64,000 nt of DNA from Epiperipatus broadwayi (taxonomy: Eukaryota; Onychophora; Udeonychophora; Euonychophora; Peripatidae), in NCBI GenBank assembly GCA_028023455.1, contig JAQFVV010000042.1, positions 5,787,922 through 5,851,921 of the forward strand, in the 5' to 3' direction. Position numbers and translations under genes: made by a program. Below the pieces are notes generated by a model. It made no database searches. It was not told the DNA's origin and saw only the letters and a program-made list of their open reading frames with translations. Of the stretch, positions 53,301 through 60,767 are shown one piece after another (position 1 is the first letter of the stretch; each line of letters begins with the position of its first letter).

Positions 53301-55866
53301 TGAAAATAAATCTATATCTTGCCTATTAAAGGAAGTGTAAGATGCTCAGCAAAGCCAGTGCATGAAAAAATCACTTTTAAATGAAAAGATGAGTGCATAA
53401 AAGATTTTATGTCAGAATATTATTTTTTGTCAACTAAATAATAAATGCCAGTCAATAATCTGCATGAATATTTGAATCATAAATAGGAATTTTTAGATAT
53501 AATTAACTGTAGTTTTAAAACAAAAAAAAAGTAGAGTGAAAGATATTATATTTTATTAGTTGGAACTATTATAATAATTTAAATATGTCCAGCCAACCAT
53601 CCAATAATAGGTGCAGATTAAATTGAATTGGTCAGATGCATCTGCTGTGACAACAGCAAGAATAAAAAAAATTGTAATATGATGTGACTTTCATCACAGG
53701 TGAGGGATGTCTTATACTCCTATAGTTGTTGAGTCCATAATTACAATTATCTTTTTAACAGACTCATTCAATATTTTTCATTATTTTGAAAAATGATTGT
53801 GGTTTTTTTTCAAATTCTGTGTTGTTTATTGAGATCTAAATAAACTGTATCAAAAGTAACTATTCACTTAAAAAAGATTGCCAAATTTAGCTTAGTTTGA
53901 TACAAGCTCGTTAAATTAAATACTTCTTTTTTTAAAAAAATATTATGAATTTAGCAATGACACACTAAAATCACTATAATCTCAATGATTCCAGACTTTT
54001 AGTAATCTGTGCTTTAAACTTCTTTGATTAAAAATTTAGTACAAAATAATAAGCCTTAATATCTATATCAATGAATAATATCAAAATAAAGCACCATGAC
54101 TCTACAGTTTATGTTTAACATCTGTTTTACAACAATTATCTATTCCATATCATTCTAAACTAGAGTCATCTATGTAAACAAAAGTAATCAATGGTTGACA
54201 CTACCATCTGACCTTCATTTATTACTCATATTTACTTTCCTGAACAAAGTGGATTGTTGCTCTTACAGCTATACTTAATAATATAGTATATAATTGAATT
54301 ATTTTTTTAAATTTAAATTTCTAAATGAGTCGCGAAAAGGGCATTTTTATAAACAGTTGAATCTTAGATGCATGCTAAATATTTTGGAGATCTTGAAAAT
54401 ATAATACTAAATTAGAATTTGATAATATAAACTCATTACTGTCATATCTAATCCCTGAATCATGCAAAAATTGAAAACTCATGTTACAGTTTTAAAAAAA
54501 AAAAAAAAAATCCAATACCAAAAGCCTATCAATTTTCAGTATTTTAAAACATTTATAATCGATTATTCAAATACAACAGACTAATCAAATTTACAGAACC
54601 AAAACTATTGTTTCCAATACCTTTGAATTATAATTTACTGCTTCTACTAACATATGCATTAATTGTCAAGAAAAAAAAAATCAATAGTCTTCTATCAGTA
54701 TAGATGCAATAATACTATCCAAAAAAGAATTAAAGTTTTCGTTTTTGGATCTTTATAAATCCAATATAATAGCATAAGCATTGATAAATAAGTAAAGGTG
54801 TTAATATAACAAAAAAAAAAATTGTTTTAAATATCATTACGACTTTCTCAGTTACATCTAGTAATTTACAAAGTAAAAATATAAAATTAGATTTCTGATA
54901 TTCTCCTCTACACTTGAAATTTTTTGTTCAAGAAATAGATACGACGATTCATTATTTTTCCATTTTCACAATATAAGTAATTAATACTATTTTGAAAATT
55001 AAATTTTCAATGCAAAAAATCCATATTTTTTAAAAAAAACCCAAAACAAACACAATCTACCATTCTTTACAAATAATGAAGAAATATTTGTAAAAAATAA
55101 ACAAAATGTAAAGGCAGAAATTGTTATACATACAACAACAAATGATTCACTGCAAAAAATGTTAAAGTTTAATAAAACCGAAACAAACAAACAAAAAAAA
55201 AGAATATCCATCTAAATATGAAATGAATAGTTAAAAAACTGAATATTACAAGGGATGTATTACTAGAGCTTAATAATATTGATAAAGAAAAGATCAGAAT
55301 ACACAGCCTCTAAATATAGAGTCAGAAGAATTTTGAAACCAATGGAATTAAAAAAAAAAAAAAGGTAGATATTTAAGATACAAAGCAAATTTAAGATTTT
55401 TCTTTCAAATAATCAATATATAAATATCAAATTATTATTTATTATATATTATAAGTTGCAGATTAATAATTGGTTTATCAAATGAGTGTCTATGTGTTGA
55501 CTATAAAAACAATCTGATTAATATTTATCATTAGTAAGAAAAGTATCATAGAAATATTTAATATTTATAAATAATTTTATTAAATAAAAAATTTGCTATA
55601 TATTGAGATATTCAAAAAGATTGCATAACAAAAATTAACATATTAAACAAATAAAAAAATTATTATTATATAAAACATAAGCAACTTATAAAAATAAACA
55701 GTAACAGTTACAATAACAGTCAAATATGCATTAATTTTCATACCAATTCCTGTTGCTGTTTTGAACATTCCTCTATGAGGAACCTTTGAATGACTTTTAT
55801 CTTTATGCAAAGCCTTTTCTCCCTGAATTTGTAACCTTGTTTTAGTTAAGTCCAGAGGATATGTAA
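20236..55866 (-). CDS. UCP4: Mitochondrial uncoupling protein 4-like carrier, spliced, 5' exon missing
   Basis: Member of the mitochondrial carrier family (SLC25), closest to UCP4/SLC25A27, an inner-membrane carrier; its exact substrate is debated for the family. Nine exons join in frame at 55744-55866, 52782-52844, 46367-46451, 37944-38066, 34404-34516, 24824-24908, 20555-20647, 20375-20477 and 20236-20307. All three tripartite signatures are present: [16 protein letters not shown] and PADVVKTR. Each is followed by the matrix motif ([30 protein letters not shown]), and the cytoplasmic-gate motifs YELLR, YDTSK and YEEVR are intact. UCP4-specific stretches include [20 protein letters not shown] and [15 protein letters not shown]. 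No stops or frameshifts occur. The visible part is about 286 residues against about 323 in human UCP4, so about 35 N-terminal residues and the start lie upstream of 55866. UCP2/UCP5-like carriers are less likely because of these motifs. Confidence 0.93.
20308..20374 (-). other. UCP4 short intron, 67 bp
   Basis: Donor GTGAGC and acceptor TATTATAG. Together with the 77-bp intron at 20478-20554 it contrasts with the other introns of 2.9-9.5 kb, so the last three exons form a compact block. Confidence 0.9.
20375..20477 (-). CDS. UCP4: UCP4 exon: third matrix helix
   Basis: A 103-bp exon reading [20 protein letters not shown] then [14 protein letters not shown], with donor GTGAGC. Two acceptors are possible (after TTTAAG or two bases later). 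The first restores the arginine codon AG|A with the previous exon, so it was chosen. [10 protein letters not shown] is the third matrix motif. Confidence 0.95.
20555..20647 (-). CDS. UCP4: UCP4 exon: helix 5 and third carrier signature
   Basis: A 93-bp exon with acceptor TTTTTTTAG and donor GTAAAA. It reads [20 protein letters not shown] then [18 protein letters not shown] is the third PX[D/E]XX[K/R] signature, and RIMNQPTD is typical of UCP4. Phase 2 on both sides. Confidence 0.95.
22150..23300 (+). pseudogene. LINE reverse transcriptase remnant 1 (in UCP4 intron)
   Basis: Antisense to UCP4. Protein-like stretches broken by stops include [18 protein letters not shown] at about 22688-22740, [20 protein letters not shown] at about 22770-22830 and [15 protein letters not shown] at about 22832-22880. 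These match the reverse-transcriptase order AFDSVNR...LW, I..L...., TGV+QGCVLSP of non-LTR elements. No YXDD motif belongs clearly to this copy, so it looks truncated or interrupted by the next remnant. Confidence 0.6.
23380..24540 (+). pseudogene. LINE reverse transcriptase remnant 2 (Jockey-like)
   Basis: Reads [20 protein letters not shown] at about 23525-23585, comparable to the NGLPQGSVLAPLLFN block. [12 protein letters not shown] follows, with the catalytic tetrad as YIDD at 23599-23610, and after one stop [12 protein letters not shown]. The RSF-E-IE segment after YADD-LAL is typical of Jockey-type LINEs. It is riddled with stops and is a distinct family from remnant 1. Confidence 0.6.
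24824..24908 (-). CDS. UCP4: UCP4 exon: second cytoplasmic gate, start of helix 5
   Basis: An 85-bp exon with acceptor TTGTAG and donor GTATTT. It reads (D)[18 protein letters not shown] then [14 protein letters not shown] is the second cytoplasmic gate motif; THSLSS aligns with THGLSS of vertebrate UCP4. A 66-codon open frame around it extends into the introns and is not the real coding limit. Confidence 0.92.
25651..25713 (-). ncRNA. Hammerhead-like motif, family D copy 1 (decayed)
   Basis: On the minus strand it reads CTGACAT, GGG-CC..GCTC, AAAAC, ACCATGGT, T. The changes from copy 2 are G8 to A and GAAAC to AAAAC, both explained by CpG loss. Stem I against TTTAAAGG is reduced. Predicted cleavage, if ever active, was after 25665. 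Confidence 0.5.
26055..26118 (-). ncRNA. Hammerhead-like ribozyme, family D copy 2
   Basis: Minus strand: GGTCTTC outer stem I, CCTTTA inner stem I, CTGACGT (26095-26101), stem II GAG/CTC, GAAAC (26076-26080), stem III AC-CATG-GT, cleavage base T (26069), TAAAGG inner stem I (6 perfect pairs with CCTTTA), then GAGAC pairing with GTCTT. The only departure from consensus is the last base of box 1 (A9 is T), present in both copies. That could make the motif inactive or shift the stem II border. Confidence 0.6.
26217..26506. mobile_element. Family E palindrome with 15-bp target duplication
   Basis: Element 26232-26491 between perfect direct repeats AATATAACATATATG (26217-26231 and 26492-26506). 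The arms, about 26281-26392 and 26392-26491, are near-perfect inverted repeats (ATTGCGCTTTACGC, AGTTATATGGCTTAGC, GGAGACTCAAGG) with almost no spacer. The left side has an extra tail TACTTCACCTTTGATTAG, the same tail that ends the related element at 52025-52467. Confidence 0.9.
26552..28240 (+). pseudogene. hAT transposase relic, GTF2IRD2/ZBED-like
   Basis: Antisense insertion in a UCP4 intron. In frame from about 26580 to 26858 it reads [20 protein letters not shown] then [16 protein letters not shown] and [16 protein letters not shown]. This corresponds to the AxAKxKPFxDGExVKKC and VxLSxxTVxRRIE blocks of domesticated GTF2IRD2 and ZBED-type hAT transposases. Later, after frameshifts, come [19 protein letters not shown] (27220-27260; family HCIIHQEAL), [20 protein letters not shown] (about 27540-27610) and [20 protein letters not shown] (about 27640-27700). 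KSKYRD near 28100 marks the C-terminal dimerisation region. A C12 run interrupts it at 27708. Several stops make it non-functional. Confidence 0.75.
28241..30633. other. Intron DNA, nothing recognised
   Basis: AT-rich. A somewhat GC-richer part at 28300-28520 has no protein-like frame and no visible termini. Confidence 0.5.
30634..31794 (+). pseudogene. Mariner-like (IS630/Tc1 superfamily) transposase relic
   Basis: Protein remnants in order: EHHFQ (30765), an HTH-like part [16 protein letters not shown] and after one stop [13 protein letters not shown] (31000-31090), then [11 protein letters not shown] (31290), then [29 protein letters not shown] read in one frame (31378-31465). The last matches WFQQDGATAHT...LRE.FPGRLIS of this transposase family, with the catalytic D retained. 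PLDNF, RMEF.. and [16 protein letters not shown] follow. Ends carry AAAGTCACAAG (30646) and its inverse CTTGTGACTTT (31769), flanked by TA. Many stops: inactive. Confidence 0.75.
31985..34320 (+). repeat. Dispersed repeat H, copy split by ~1.9 kb
   Basis: The left part at 31985-32095 (AGTTATCAACAGCAATAT, ATATTTCTCATGTGATAAAC) and the right part at about 33985-34320 (AAAATCAAATTTTACC, CATTTTTATATTGCAAAT, AAGAATGGTGCAATAT) match a nearly contiguous copy at 43140-43695. The family F element sits in the extra DNA between the halves. No coding signal was recognised. Confidence 0.7.
32154..32597. mobile_element. Family F palindrome with 11-bp target duplication
   Basis: Element 32165-32586 between perfect repeats AAAAATATGTA (32154-32164 and 32587-32597). 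Arms of about 160-170 bp (TCAAATATCAGCC...TATATGAGCAAATC and its inverse) surround a loop of about 45 bp. A tail CAATTGTAAACATACGCTAT follows the right arm only. No coding capacity. Confidence 0.9.
34404..34516 (-). CDS. UCP4: UCP4 exon: second matrix helix and helix 4
   Basis: A 113-bp exon with acceptor TTTCAG and donor GTATGC. It reads [20 protein letters not shown] then [27 protein letters not shown] is the second matrix motif, and [12 protein letters not shown] is nearly invariant in UCP4 proteins. Phase 2 at its start, phase 1 at its end. Confidence 0.94.
34517..37943 (-). other. UCP4 intron, 3.4 kb
   Basis: AT-rich, with several short (AT)n runs (35047, 35108, 36210). A poor match to the family F tail (ACAAACATCGTGCTATAAAA, with AAAGCGCATGTGC before it) lies at about 37522-37600. 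Nothing else was recognised. Confidence 0.5.
37944..38066 (-). CDS. UCP4: UCP4 exon: helix 3 and second carrier signature
   Basis: A 123-bp exon with acceptor TTATAG and donor GTAGAG. It reads [20 protein letters not shown] then [28 protein letters not shown] is the second PX[D/E]XX[K/R] signature; QMEGKR.LEGKP is a hallmark loop of UCP4. Phase 2 on both sides. Confidence 0.94.
38067..41083 (-). other. UCP4 intron part, nothing recognised
   Basis: AT-rich DNA upstream (in + coordinates) of the small palindrome at 41097. No coding or repeat signal supported. Confidence 0.5.
41084..41253. mobile_element. Family G small palindrome with 13-bp target duplication
   Basis: Element 41097-41240 (144 bp) between perfect repeats CTATTTATCTTCT (41084-41096 and 41241-41253). 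Inverted segments AAATGTAAATTAGCGATCAG and CTGATCGCTAATTTACATTT flank a centre with AAAGCACATGCGC. CAGCGCTATGTTGATAAATT near its left end resembles the inverse of the family F tail, so F and G are probably related. Confidence 0.85.
41254..43139 (-). other. UCP4 intron part, nothing recognised
   Basis: AT-rich. Open frames at 42066-42272 and 42582-42794 have no recognisable protein features. Confidence 0.5.
43140..43695 (+). repeat. Dispersed repeat H, nearly contiguous copy
   Basis: Matches in order AGTTATCAACAGCAGTAT, ATATTTCTCATGTAATAAAC, AAAATCAAATTTTACC, CATTTTTATATTGCAAAT and AAGATTGGTGCAATAT of the split copy at 31985-34320. An open frame inside (43384-43593) is not conserved between copies, so it is not a gene. 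Confidence 0.7.
45260..45712. mobile_element. hAT-type MITE with 8-bp target duplication
   Basis: Element 45268-45704 (437 bp). Ends CAGGGATGGCCAACC and GTTGGGCATCCCTG are terminal inverted repeats of hAT type. They are flanked by CACTACGT (45260-45267) and CAATACGT (45705-45712), an 8-bp duplication with one mismatch. Subterminal sequence has inverted GCGAGCC motifs (GACGCGAGCCAGTTG, GCGAGCCACATGCGACTCGC). The open frame at 45521-45766 overlaps the end and is not a gene. Confidence 0.9.
46367..46451 (-). CDS. UCP4: UCP4 exon: helix 2 and first cytoplasmic gate
   Basis: An 85-bp exon with acceptor TTCTAG and donor GTGAGT. It reads [19 protein letters not shown] then EADGSFAL, with a split tryptophan codon at the 3' border. 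YELLR is the [F/Y][D/E]XX[K/R] cytoplasmic gate after helix 2. The usual UCP4 sequence here is YSGxR, so the T-for-S and C-for-G/V changes are species variants rather than damage. Confidence 0.92.
46886..47158. mobile_element. Family A short palindrome with 12-bp target duplication
   Basis: Element 46898-47146 (249 bp) between perfect repeats AACTTATGCAAT (46886-46897 and 47147-47158). The left arm holds the 3' part of family A plus a truncated hammerhead on the minus strand (stem III AC-TA-GT, C, TGGGGATATTGG). The right arm restarts within stem II at CCTTCTGGCATCC, so box 1 is lost. The tail GTCATGTGATGTTTAT is on the right side only, as in the 15.4 kb copy. Confidence 0.9.
47402..47571. 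mobile_element. Family F internal-deletion copy with 16-bp target duplication
   Basis: Element 47418-47555 (138 bp) between AATGATTAGTTTTATA (47402-47417) and AATGATTACTTTTATA (47556-47571), one mismatch. It consists of the start of the left arm of family F joined directly to the tail ACAATTGTAAACATACGC. The palindrome is missing. Confidence 0.85.
47578..47770 (+). repeat. Dispersed repeat J, copy 2
   Basis: Same blocks as at 13265-13450 in the same order. It starts seven bases after the duplication of the family F copy, so the two insertions are adjacent. Confidence 0.65.
47771..49363. other. UCP4 intron part, A-rich, nothing recognised
   Basis: From 48360 to 49360 the plus strand is extremely A-rich and T-poor in long runs (AAAATAATTAATACAAAAAT style), with a C11 tract at 48283-48293 and an (AT)n run at 48677. 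No coding signal. Confidence 0.5.
49364..51486 (+). mobile_element. ~2.1 kb LTR-like element, copy 1
   Basis: Begins TGTTATAACGGTCAGGG and ends GAATGTAACG...(AT)n...CCCGTTACA, so the termini are of TG...CA type and roughly inverse. Internally it is less AT-biased and CpG-bearing. Its first 150 bases (AGCGCCATTAGGC, CCTAGAAAATTTATAAAGT, GACAGATACGTGCTGTTA, CACTAGCTCA) match the reverse complement of 62700-62860. No reverse transcriptase or transposase was seen. The open frame 49928-50113 is unassigned. A solo LTR or a non-autonomous element are both possible; flanks show at best a 4/5 match (AATAT/AATGT). Confidence 0.5.
51487..52010. other. UCP4 intron part, nothing recognised
   Basis: Very AT-rich; the open frame on the minus strand at 51623-51916 has no protein-like features. 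Confidence 0.5.
52011..52481. mobile_element. Family E element with central loop and 14-bp target duplication
   Basis: Element 52025-52467 (443 bp) between perfect repeats TATTATAATAGGTT (52011-52024 and 52468-52481). Arms about 52025-52157 and 52303-52437 are inverted repeats. The central ~145 bp is unique to this copy relative to 26232-26491. The tail ATTACTAATCAAAGGTGAAG lies outside the right arm only. A stem GGAGAC-TCAAG-GTCTCC followed by GAAAGCGCT is conserved in both E copies, though one side of it is changed in this right arm. Confidence 0.9.
52782..52844 (-). CDS. UCP4: UCP4 exon: matrix helix and start of helix 2
   Basis: A 63-bp exon between acceptor ATTAG and donor GTAAAT. It reads [23 protein letters not shown]...LWQG is the conserved matrix-helix motif of carrier repeat 1, and GVTPAVYRH is strongly conserved in UCP4 proteins. 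Phase 1 on both sides; it joins its neighbours without a break. Confidence 0.93.
52845..55743 (-). other. UCP4 intron, 2.9 kb, no recognised element
   Basis: AT-rich sequence with long A and T runs. A block at about 53585-53755 is slightly richer in G+C and may be an old repeat, but no termini or coding capacity were seen. Confidence 0.6.
55744..55866 (-). CDS. UCP4: UCP4 exon: first carrier signature
   Basis: Acceptor TTTTTTAG precedes the exon and donor GTATGA follows. It reads (V)[17 protein letters not shown], then a lysine/histidine-rich loop, then [19 protein letters not shown] is the PX[D/E]XX[K/R] signature at the end of transmembrane helix 1, and the loop is the first matrix loop, as long as in other UCP4 proteins. 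The exon starts in phase 1, so the missing upstream exon must end with a lone G. It should encode something like the K-F/Y-I/L-L-S...A-A-T-V-A-E helix start. Confidence 0.93.
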
Positions 55867-58838
55867 CTAAAAAAATATATTTACATAATTTAAATTAACA
55901 GTAATTAATGAATTTTAGATTAACTAAAAATCTTTTAATATATATAGTTTGCTTCAAATTTTCAACTATTATATATATAAAAAGTCATTTTTTTAATGCT
56001 AATGGGGGAGATATTTATGATTAGCTACAAAATAGTGCAATGGATATTTATATAAAAATGCTATTACCCACCAGGTTGTCAACTCCATTAATTTCATAAA
56101 GTCTAAAAAAAGATAAAAATTATAAACTCATTAATAAATTACTCTAAAAAATAAGTTTTAACAATCTCTTATATATGCAGGTATGTTCATTTTTTCATTA
56201 ATGCAAAAATCTGCATGCACATCATTGCAAACACAAATTTAGTGGCCAGATTCTTAAATACATGTTGATATGACATCCATATTATATCACAATAAACTTA
56301 ATCTGTATGTAATGTACTACATATAAAAGAATGAAGAGTTGAAAAACAGGTTTCATCTTCCATATATTATTCAAACAAATTCCAATGTACATTATTATGT
56401 CTTTAGCAATGATAATATATTGTAAAAAGGGAATTTGCACTTCAAAATTAATGGTCAACTTGAATAAAATTACAATTATCCATTTACGGATATAATAGTT
56501 TTTGTCCTTCTACCATAAACCAAATAAGATGAGTTGTTACAATTATTTAAATTATATTAAATGGTATAGCAACATATTCATATATACCATTGATAACTGC
56601 AACAATGAATATTTTTTGGACAATATTTTCAGAAAGGTTTTTAATTATTTAATTTTTGATACGATGCATGCATATAATATTAATTGTTGTATTTATATGG
56701 TCTTCATAATTCAATAAGTTTATAAGCCAAATTTTAATAATAAAAGAATAGACATCAAAAAAAGTTGATAGCTGTATTTCCACTACAACTACAGACATGG
56801 CAGTAATACTGGTTATAAATAACCTTATTCACTATTATTTTCTTGCCACTTGTGTGTGATTAAATTTAAATGAATTTTTTTCAAAAATATTTGTCTAGAT
56901 CGAGTAATTTAGTTCTAGATGTATAAATTACTTTGATGAAAAAAGCAGAGGTCTACATACCATTTACTTTTGCATTTTTGATGTCTGGCTTTTATAAATA
57001 TCTTTATAGATCAGGAAGCATGAAAATCTATTATGAGGCATTAAATATTTTCATTATTGTCTGGTTTTTATGATTCAATAAATGTTTCCTCCTAATATAT
57101 ATATTGTGATATTCATAAAATATTAAGAATTAGTTGTTACAAAAGTCAGTATATTTTTTATTACTATCATTTTGCAAAATAAAAAAACCCATTAAATATC
57201 ACTGGCTTCCCCAGCTTGCATCTTAATTCATATTAATGAAATACTCCAAAATAAACATAAACATAATTGATAACAAGTACATAAGGAATTTTCTGAATCT
57301 AAATGACAATTAATAACACAATACTTATATCTTCTGATACTCTAACTTACCAATTGATATGTATAAAAAAAAATGGTGATCATGTGGCAATTCTACCAAG
57401 TTATGTCAATTGTTTTAAAGCACTCATTTTTATTTATTAAAAGCAATTTCATAAACGTGTGAACTGATTATTCAATATACAAAGGGTTGACTGTAGTTTA
57501 ATTATTTGATTAAATATTTGTTGCTAATTATACACTTGATTTGATTGGTCTTTAGTTAAATTAGCAGGTGAGATAAGATCCTTTTCAGTTCTAAAAACAA
57601 CAAACTAAGAATTGAGTAAAATCAATGAATACTATATATTAATGAAATCAAGCTTGGATCCACTAGATAGATGACATCATTAATGGAGAAATTAATGTAA
57701 AATGGAGAAGTTAGAGATTCATATTAAATTACATCTCTTTTTTTATCAAAGGCCAAAGATTACTTTCATTCATTTTAAAATTAAGATCATTAAAATATGT
57801 AGTTGCTAAGCTAAAGTTGAATGTATATAACTACACAAAAAAAATGACTTGGGTTTGAAGCAACAGCATTTGAAAGTTCTAACCTATTAGTTTGAATATG
57901 AGAATGAGTTAAAGATAAGTCATTTGATGGATACAATGAAAATCAACATCTTCTACCTGATGACAATCAATCATAAATTTCTTTATGATGTCTAGTAGGC
58001 AGATAAAATTTGAAACTGCAAAAGCTTTACTCAAGTTACTGATCAGATTCACAGTTGGTGGATAGTGGAATATATCAGAAATACAAATTAATTATTAATA
58101 ATATGTAAAATCAAGAATCGTAATCAATCTACAATATTTGTATTGTTAGATTTTGGATTACTAAAGCTAAATGTACTTTTACCAAAGAAAAGCAAAACAC
58201 TCAATATTAAATTGGATAGAAAACAATATTTAATGCAATGTAGCAGTTTTGAATTTTTTAGTTGTCTTTAATACAAGAGCAGTACGATTTCTATGATGAC
58301 TTACTATATAAAAATAGTAAAAGACAATTTAAGTATGCTGCAATCACAGAAAAAAAACCCTCATGATGACAAGTGGAAAATCCTAAAATTGAAATAGTAA
58401 TCAATTAGTTTAAGAATATAAAGTAGATTGTTATAAATATGATTTTAACAATCTGAGCATTTTACAGGCAAGGGATTTTTTTTTTAAGAAAAAGGAAAGG
58501 TGGAAATAATAGTGCTGAAGTTTTGATAAAATGGAACAAGTTCTTTAAAGTTTGAAATAATTAAAAACATACATATTTGAAGAGAAATATATTTTTTGAT
58601 TTTCTCTCTCTTTCTTTGGCAGTGTGTATATTTTTTGCTTCTTTCTGTAAAGGCTTATAAAATATTAATAATAGTATTTTAATTATTGGTTCTATTTTAG
58701 GTATGAATTTTACATATTTCAAAAAGGTAATTTTTTAAATTTCATGACTCTGTTATATAAATATATATATATATCTTTTAAATGTTTTAATAAAACTTTT
58801 TAAAAAAGTTTTATTCTCAGTAATCAATTAATTATAGT

Positions 58839-58858
58839 CACACACACACACACACACC
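58839..58858 (+). repeat. (CA)n microsatellite
   Basis: About ten CA units. Confidence 0.95.
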
Positions 58859-59149
58859 CAATACCATTTATGACTGAAACAATTTTTAATAGGAAAAATA
58901 CAACTCCAGAGCAAGTGGTTATTTTTAGAAAAAAAATTGAGCAGAAAATTTTGATAAACACATTTAAAAAATGAAGAGAGAAAAAAAATTAATAAAAGAT
59001 ATTACAGTTACACATTATTTGCTCAAATTCAAGGTAGTAATGCTATTGTATATTGGAATTTGCCTTATAACATTTGAATAATTTAATAATTCTTTTTGTA
59101 AAATTGTCTGACTATCTATACTCTGCAATTAGCATAAAAAGATTTGGCA

Positions 59150-59530
59150 ATAAAAAAAATTTTTTTTTAACGTTTTGGTACTTGTGACTTTTGACCCATG
59201 TAGCCACCAGAGGCGCTGGTCGGGGTCAACCACAGAAATACTTAGAGTAGGGGCCCCAAATGCAGCATTGCAAATTCCAGCTGAAAGGTGGTGCTGTTCA
59301 CAATGTGTAAGCACAGGAACATTCCACCAGCGGTCGCAGTGCGTAAGCCCATTTAGCTTACATCATCTGCTACCAGCAGATACCAAGAACCTAGGTGGCG
59401 CTGATTGCTGTAAACACATCTAGCTTATGTGTCATCTGCTAACAGCGACTACCAAAATTCTAGCCCACTACGTGGCGGTTTCTCCACGGTTACACACGGA
59501 AAAACTACGCACTGATAGAGTTTATGTACA
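59150..59530. other. GC-richer block, unclassified
   Basis: Contrasts with the flanks in composition (CCACCAGAGGCGCTGGTCGG, AGGTGGCGCTGATTGCTG, CATCTGCTACCAGCAGATAC). Short internal repeats are visible: TTAGCTTACATCATCTGCTA and CTAGCTTATGTGTCATCTGC, each followed by a CAGC..ATACCAA/CGACTACCAA segment. Open frames on both strands are short and overlap, so no gene is called. It is probably a transposon fragment. Confidence 0.4.
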
Positions 59531-60414
59531 TACTACTTAAAATATGAATGGGGTATAATGTACAGGTGTGAATAATTAAGAAGCTACAACTATTTAAATA
59601 TTCTTTCAAACTTAATAGTATCACATGCTATTTCACAGTTTTATAAATGGATGTATTTTTAATTTTTTTTTTTTTAAAAAATCGATCTTTTTTTTAAAAA
59701 TTATTTAATCTATGTCAAAATGTTATATATAAGTCGAGCGGTGAAATCTATATCATGGCCGCTTGAATGGCATCATAGATTTACACACGAAAGTATGCTA
59801 AAATTATCACTTAGAAATCCTCATAATTATTCATAAAATATTTTATTAATCTATAATTCAATTCTAAATTTAAAAATCAATCTTTTTTTTTAATTATTTA
59901 CTCTAAAAGTGTTTTTTTTTTTTTAAATTAAAAACAATGTAATTTTTACGAGAATCGGTTTTTTTTTTTTTAAAAAAAAAAAGCTAATTTTCCCCCCCTT
60001 CTTTCAAAACTAGAGACATTCCAAAGACAAAATCTAATATATTAATAGGGGCTTTACTAATGAATAGCTATGGTCAACTAGTGAATTGGCTAGATTTAAT
60101 GAGACAGAAACTGATACATGATGAATTATATTTATTGACAATTTCATATATACTTGATATAACCTATTACTTAGTGTTGGATAATGCATGCAGGCATTTT
60201 ATTTACTAAACAATATTACTCTAGGCCATTTAGCAAAATAAATTTGTGACTATTATTTAATTGCGCTAATTTTATGCTATATAATAAATCACTACATTCC
60301 ACCAATTAGTTATGCCCTTTCATCATCAGTTCGAGTGGCTATTATACATGTAATCAAACCAAGTCTGGAGTGAAGTTTAATAATATATCCGATTATGATA
60401 AATTTATATATTAA

Positions 60415-60558
60415 ATATGGGCATATAAAGCCTCACAGATAGCTTTAGATCGAACGGGTTTTCAAGAATGCTTCTGTTCAATGCCGAAGAGTGCATATTA
60501 TGGAGGTAGAGTTGGCTATAAAGATTTTACTAATAAGCTACGCACAAGTAAAATATAA
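60415..60558 (+). other. Short protein-like open frame, unidentified
   Basis: A frame between stops reads IWAYKASQIALDRTGFQE then CFCSMPKSAYYGGRVGYKD and FTNKLRTSKI, followed by a stop. Base use is more balanced and CpG-bearing than around it. No start, splice sites or family were recognised; a transposon fragment is the likely source. Confidence 0.25.
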
Positions 60559-60767
60559 TAATAAAGTGGCTCCATCTTATATATACATAAAAACAGCACA
60601 ACGATAAAATATTGATAAATTTCACAGCCGCCAAGCCGAAGTATATTATAAATTAAATACCATACATTAAATGAACACTAGTTTTGTCAGCTTGATTAAA
60701 AGAGCCAACTCTTCTGTAGCATGAGAAATACATATATGCTACTGACAGGAATAATATATATATATAT

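Noticed and set aside
57340-57400. Donor-like CTTACC on the minus strand as end of a UCP4 first exon
   Set aside because: The upstream frame is T-rich and lacks the A-A-x-V-A-E motif.
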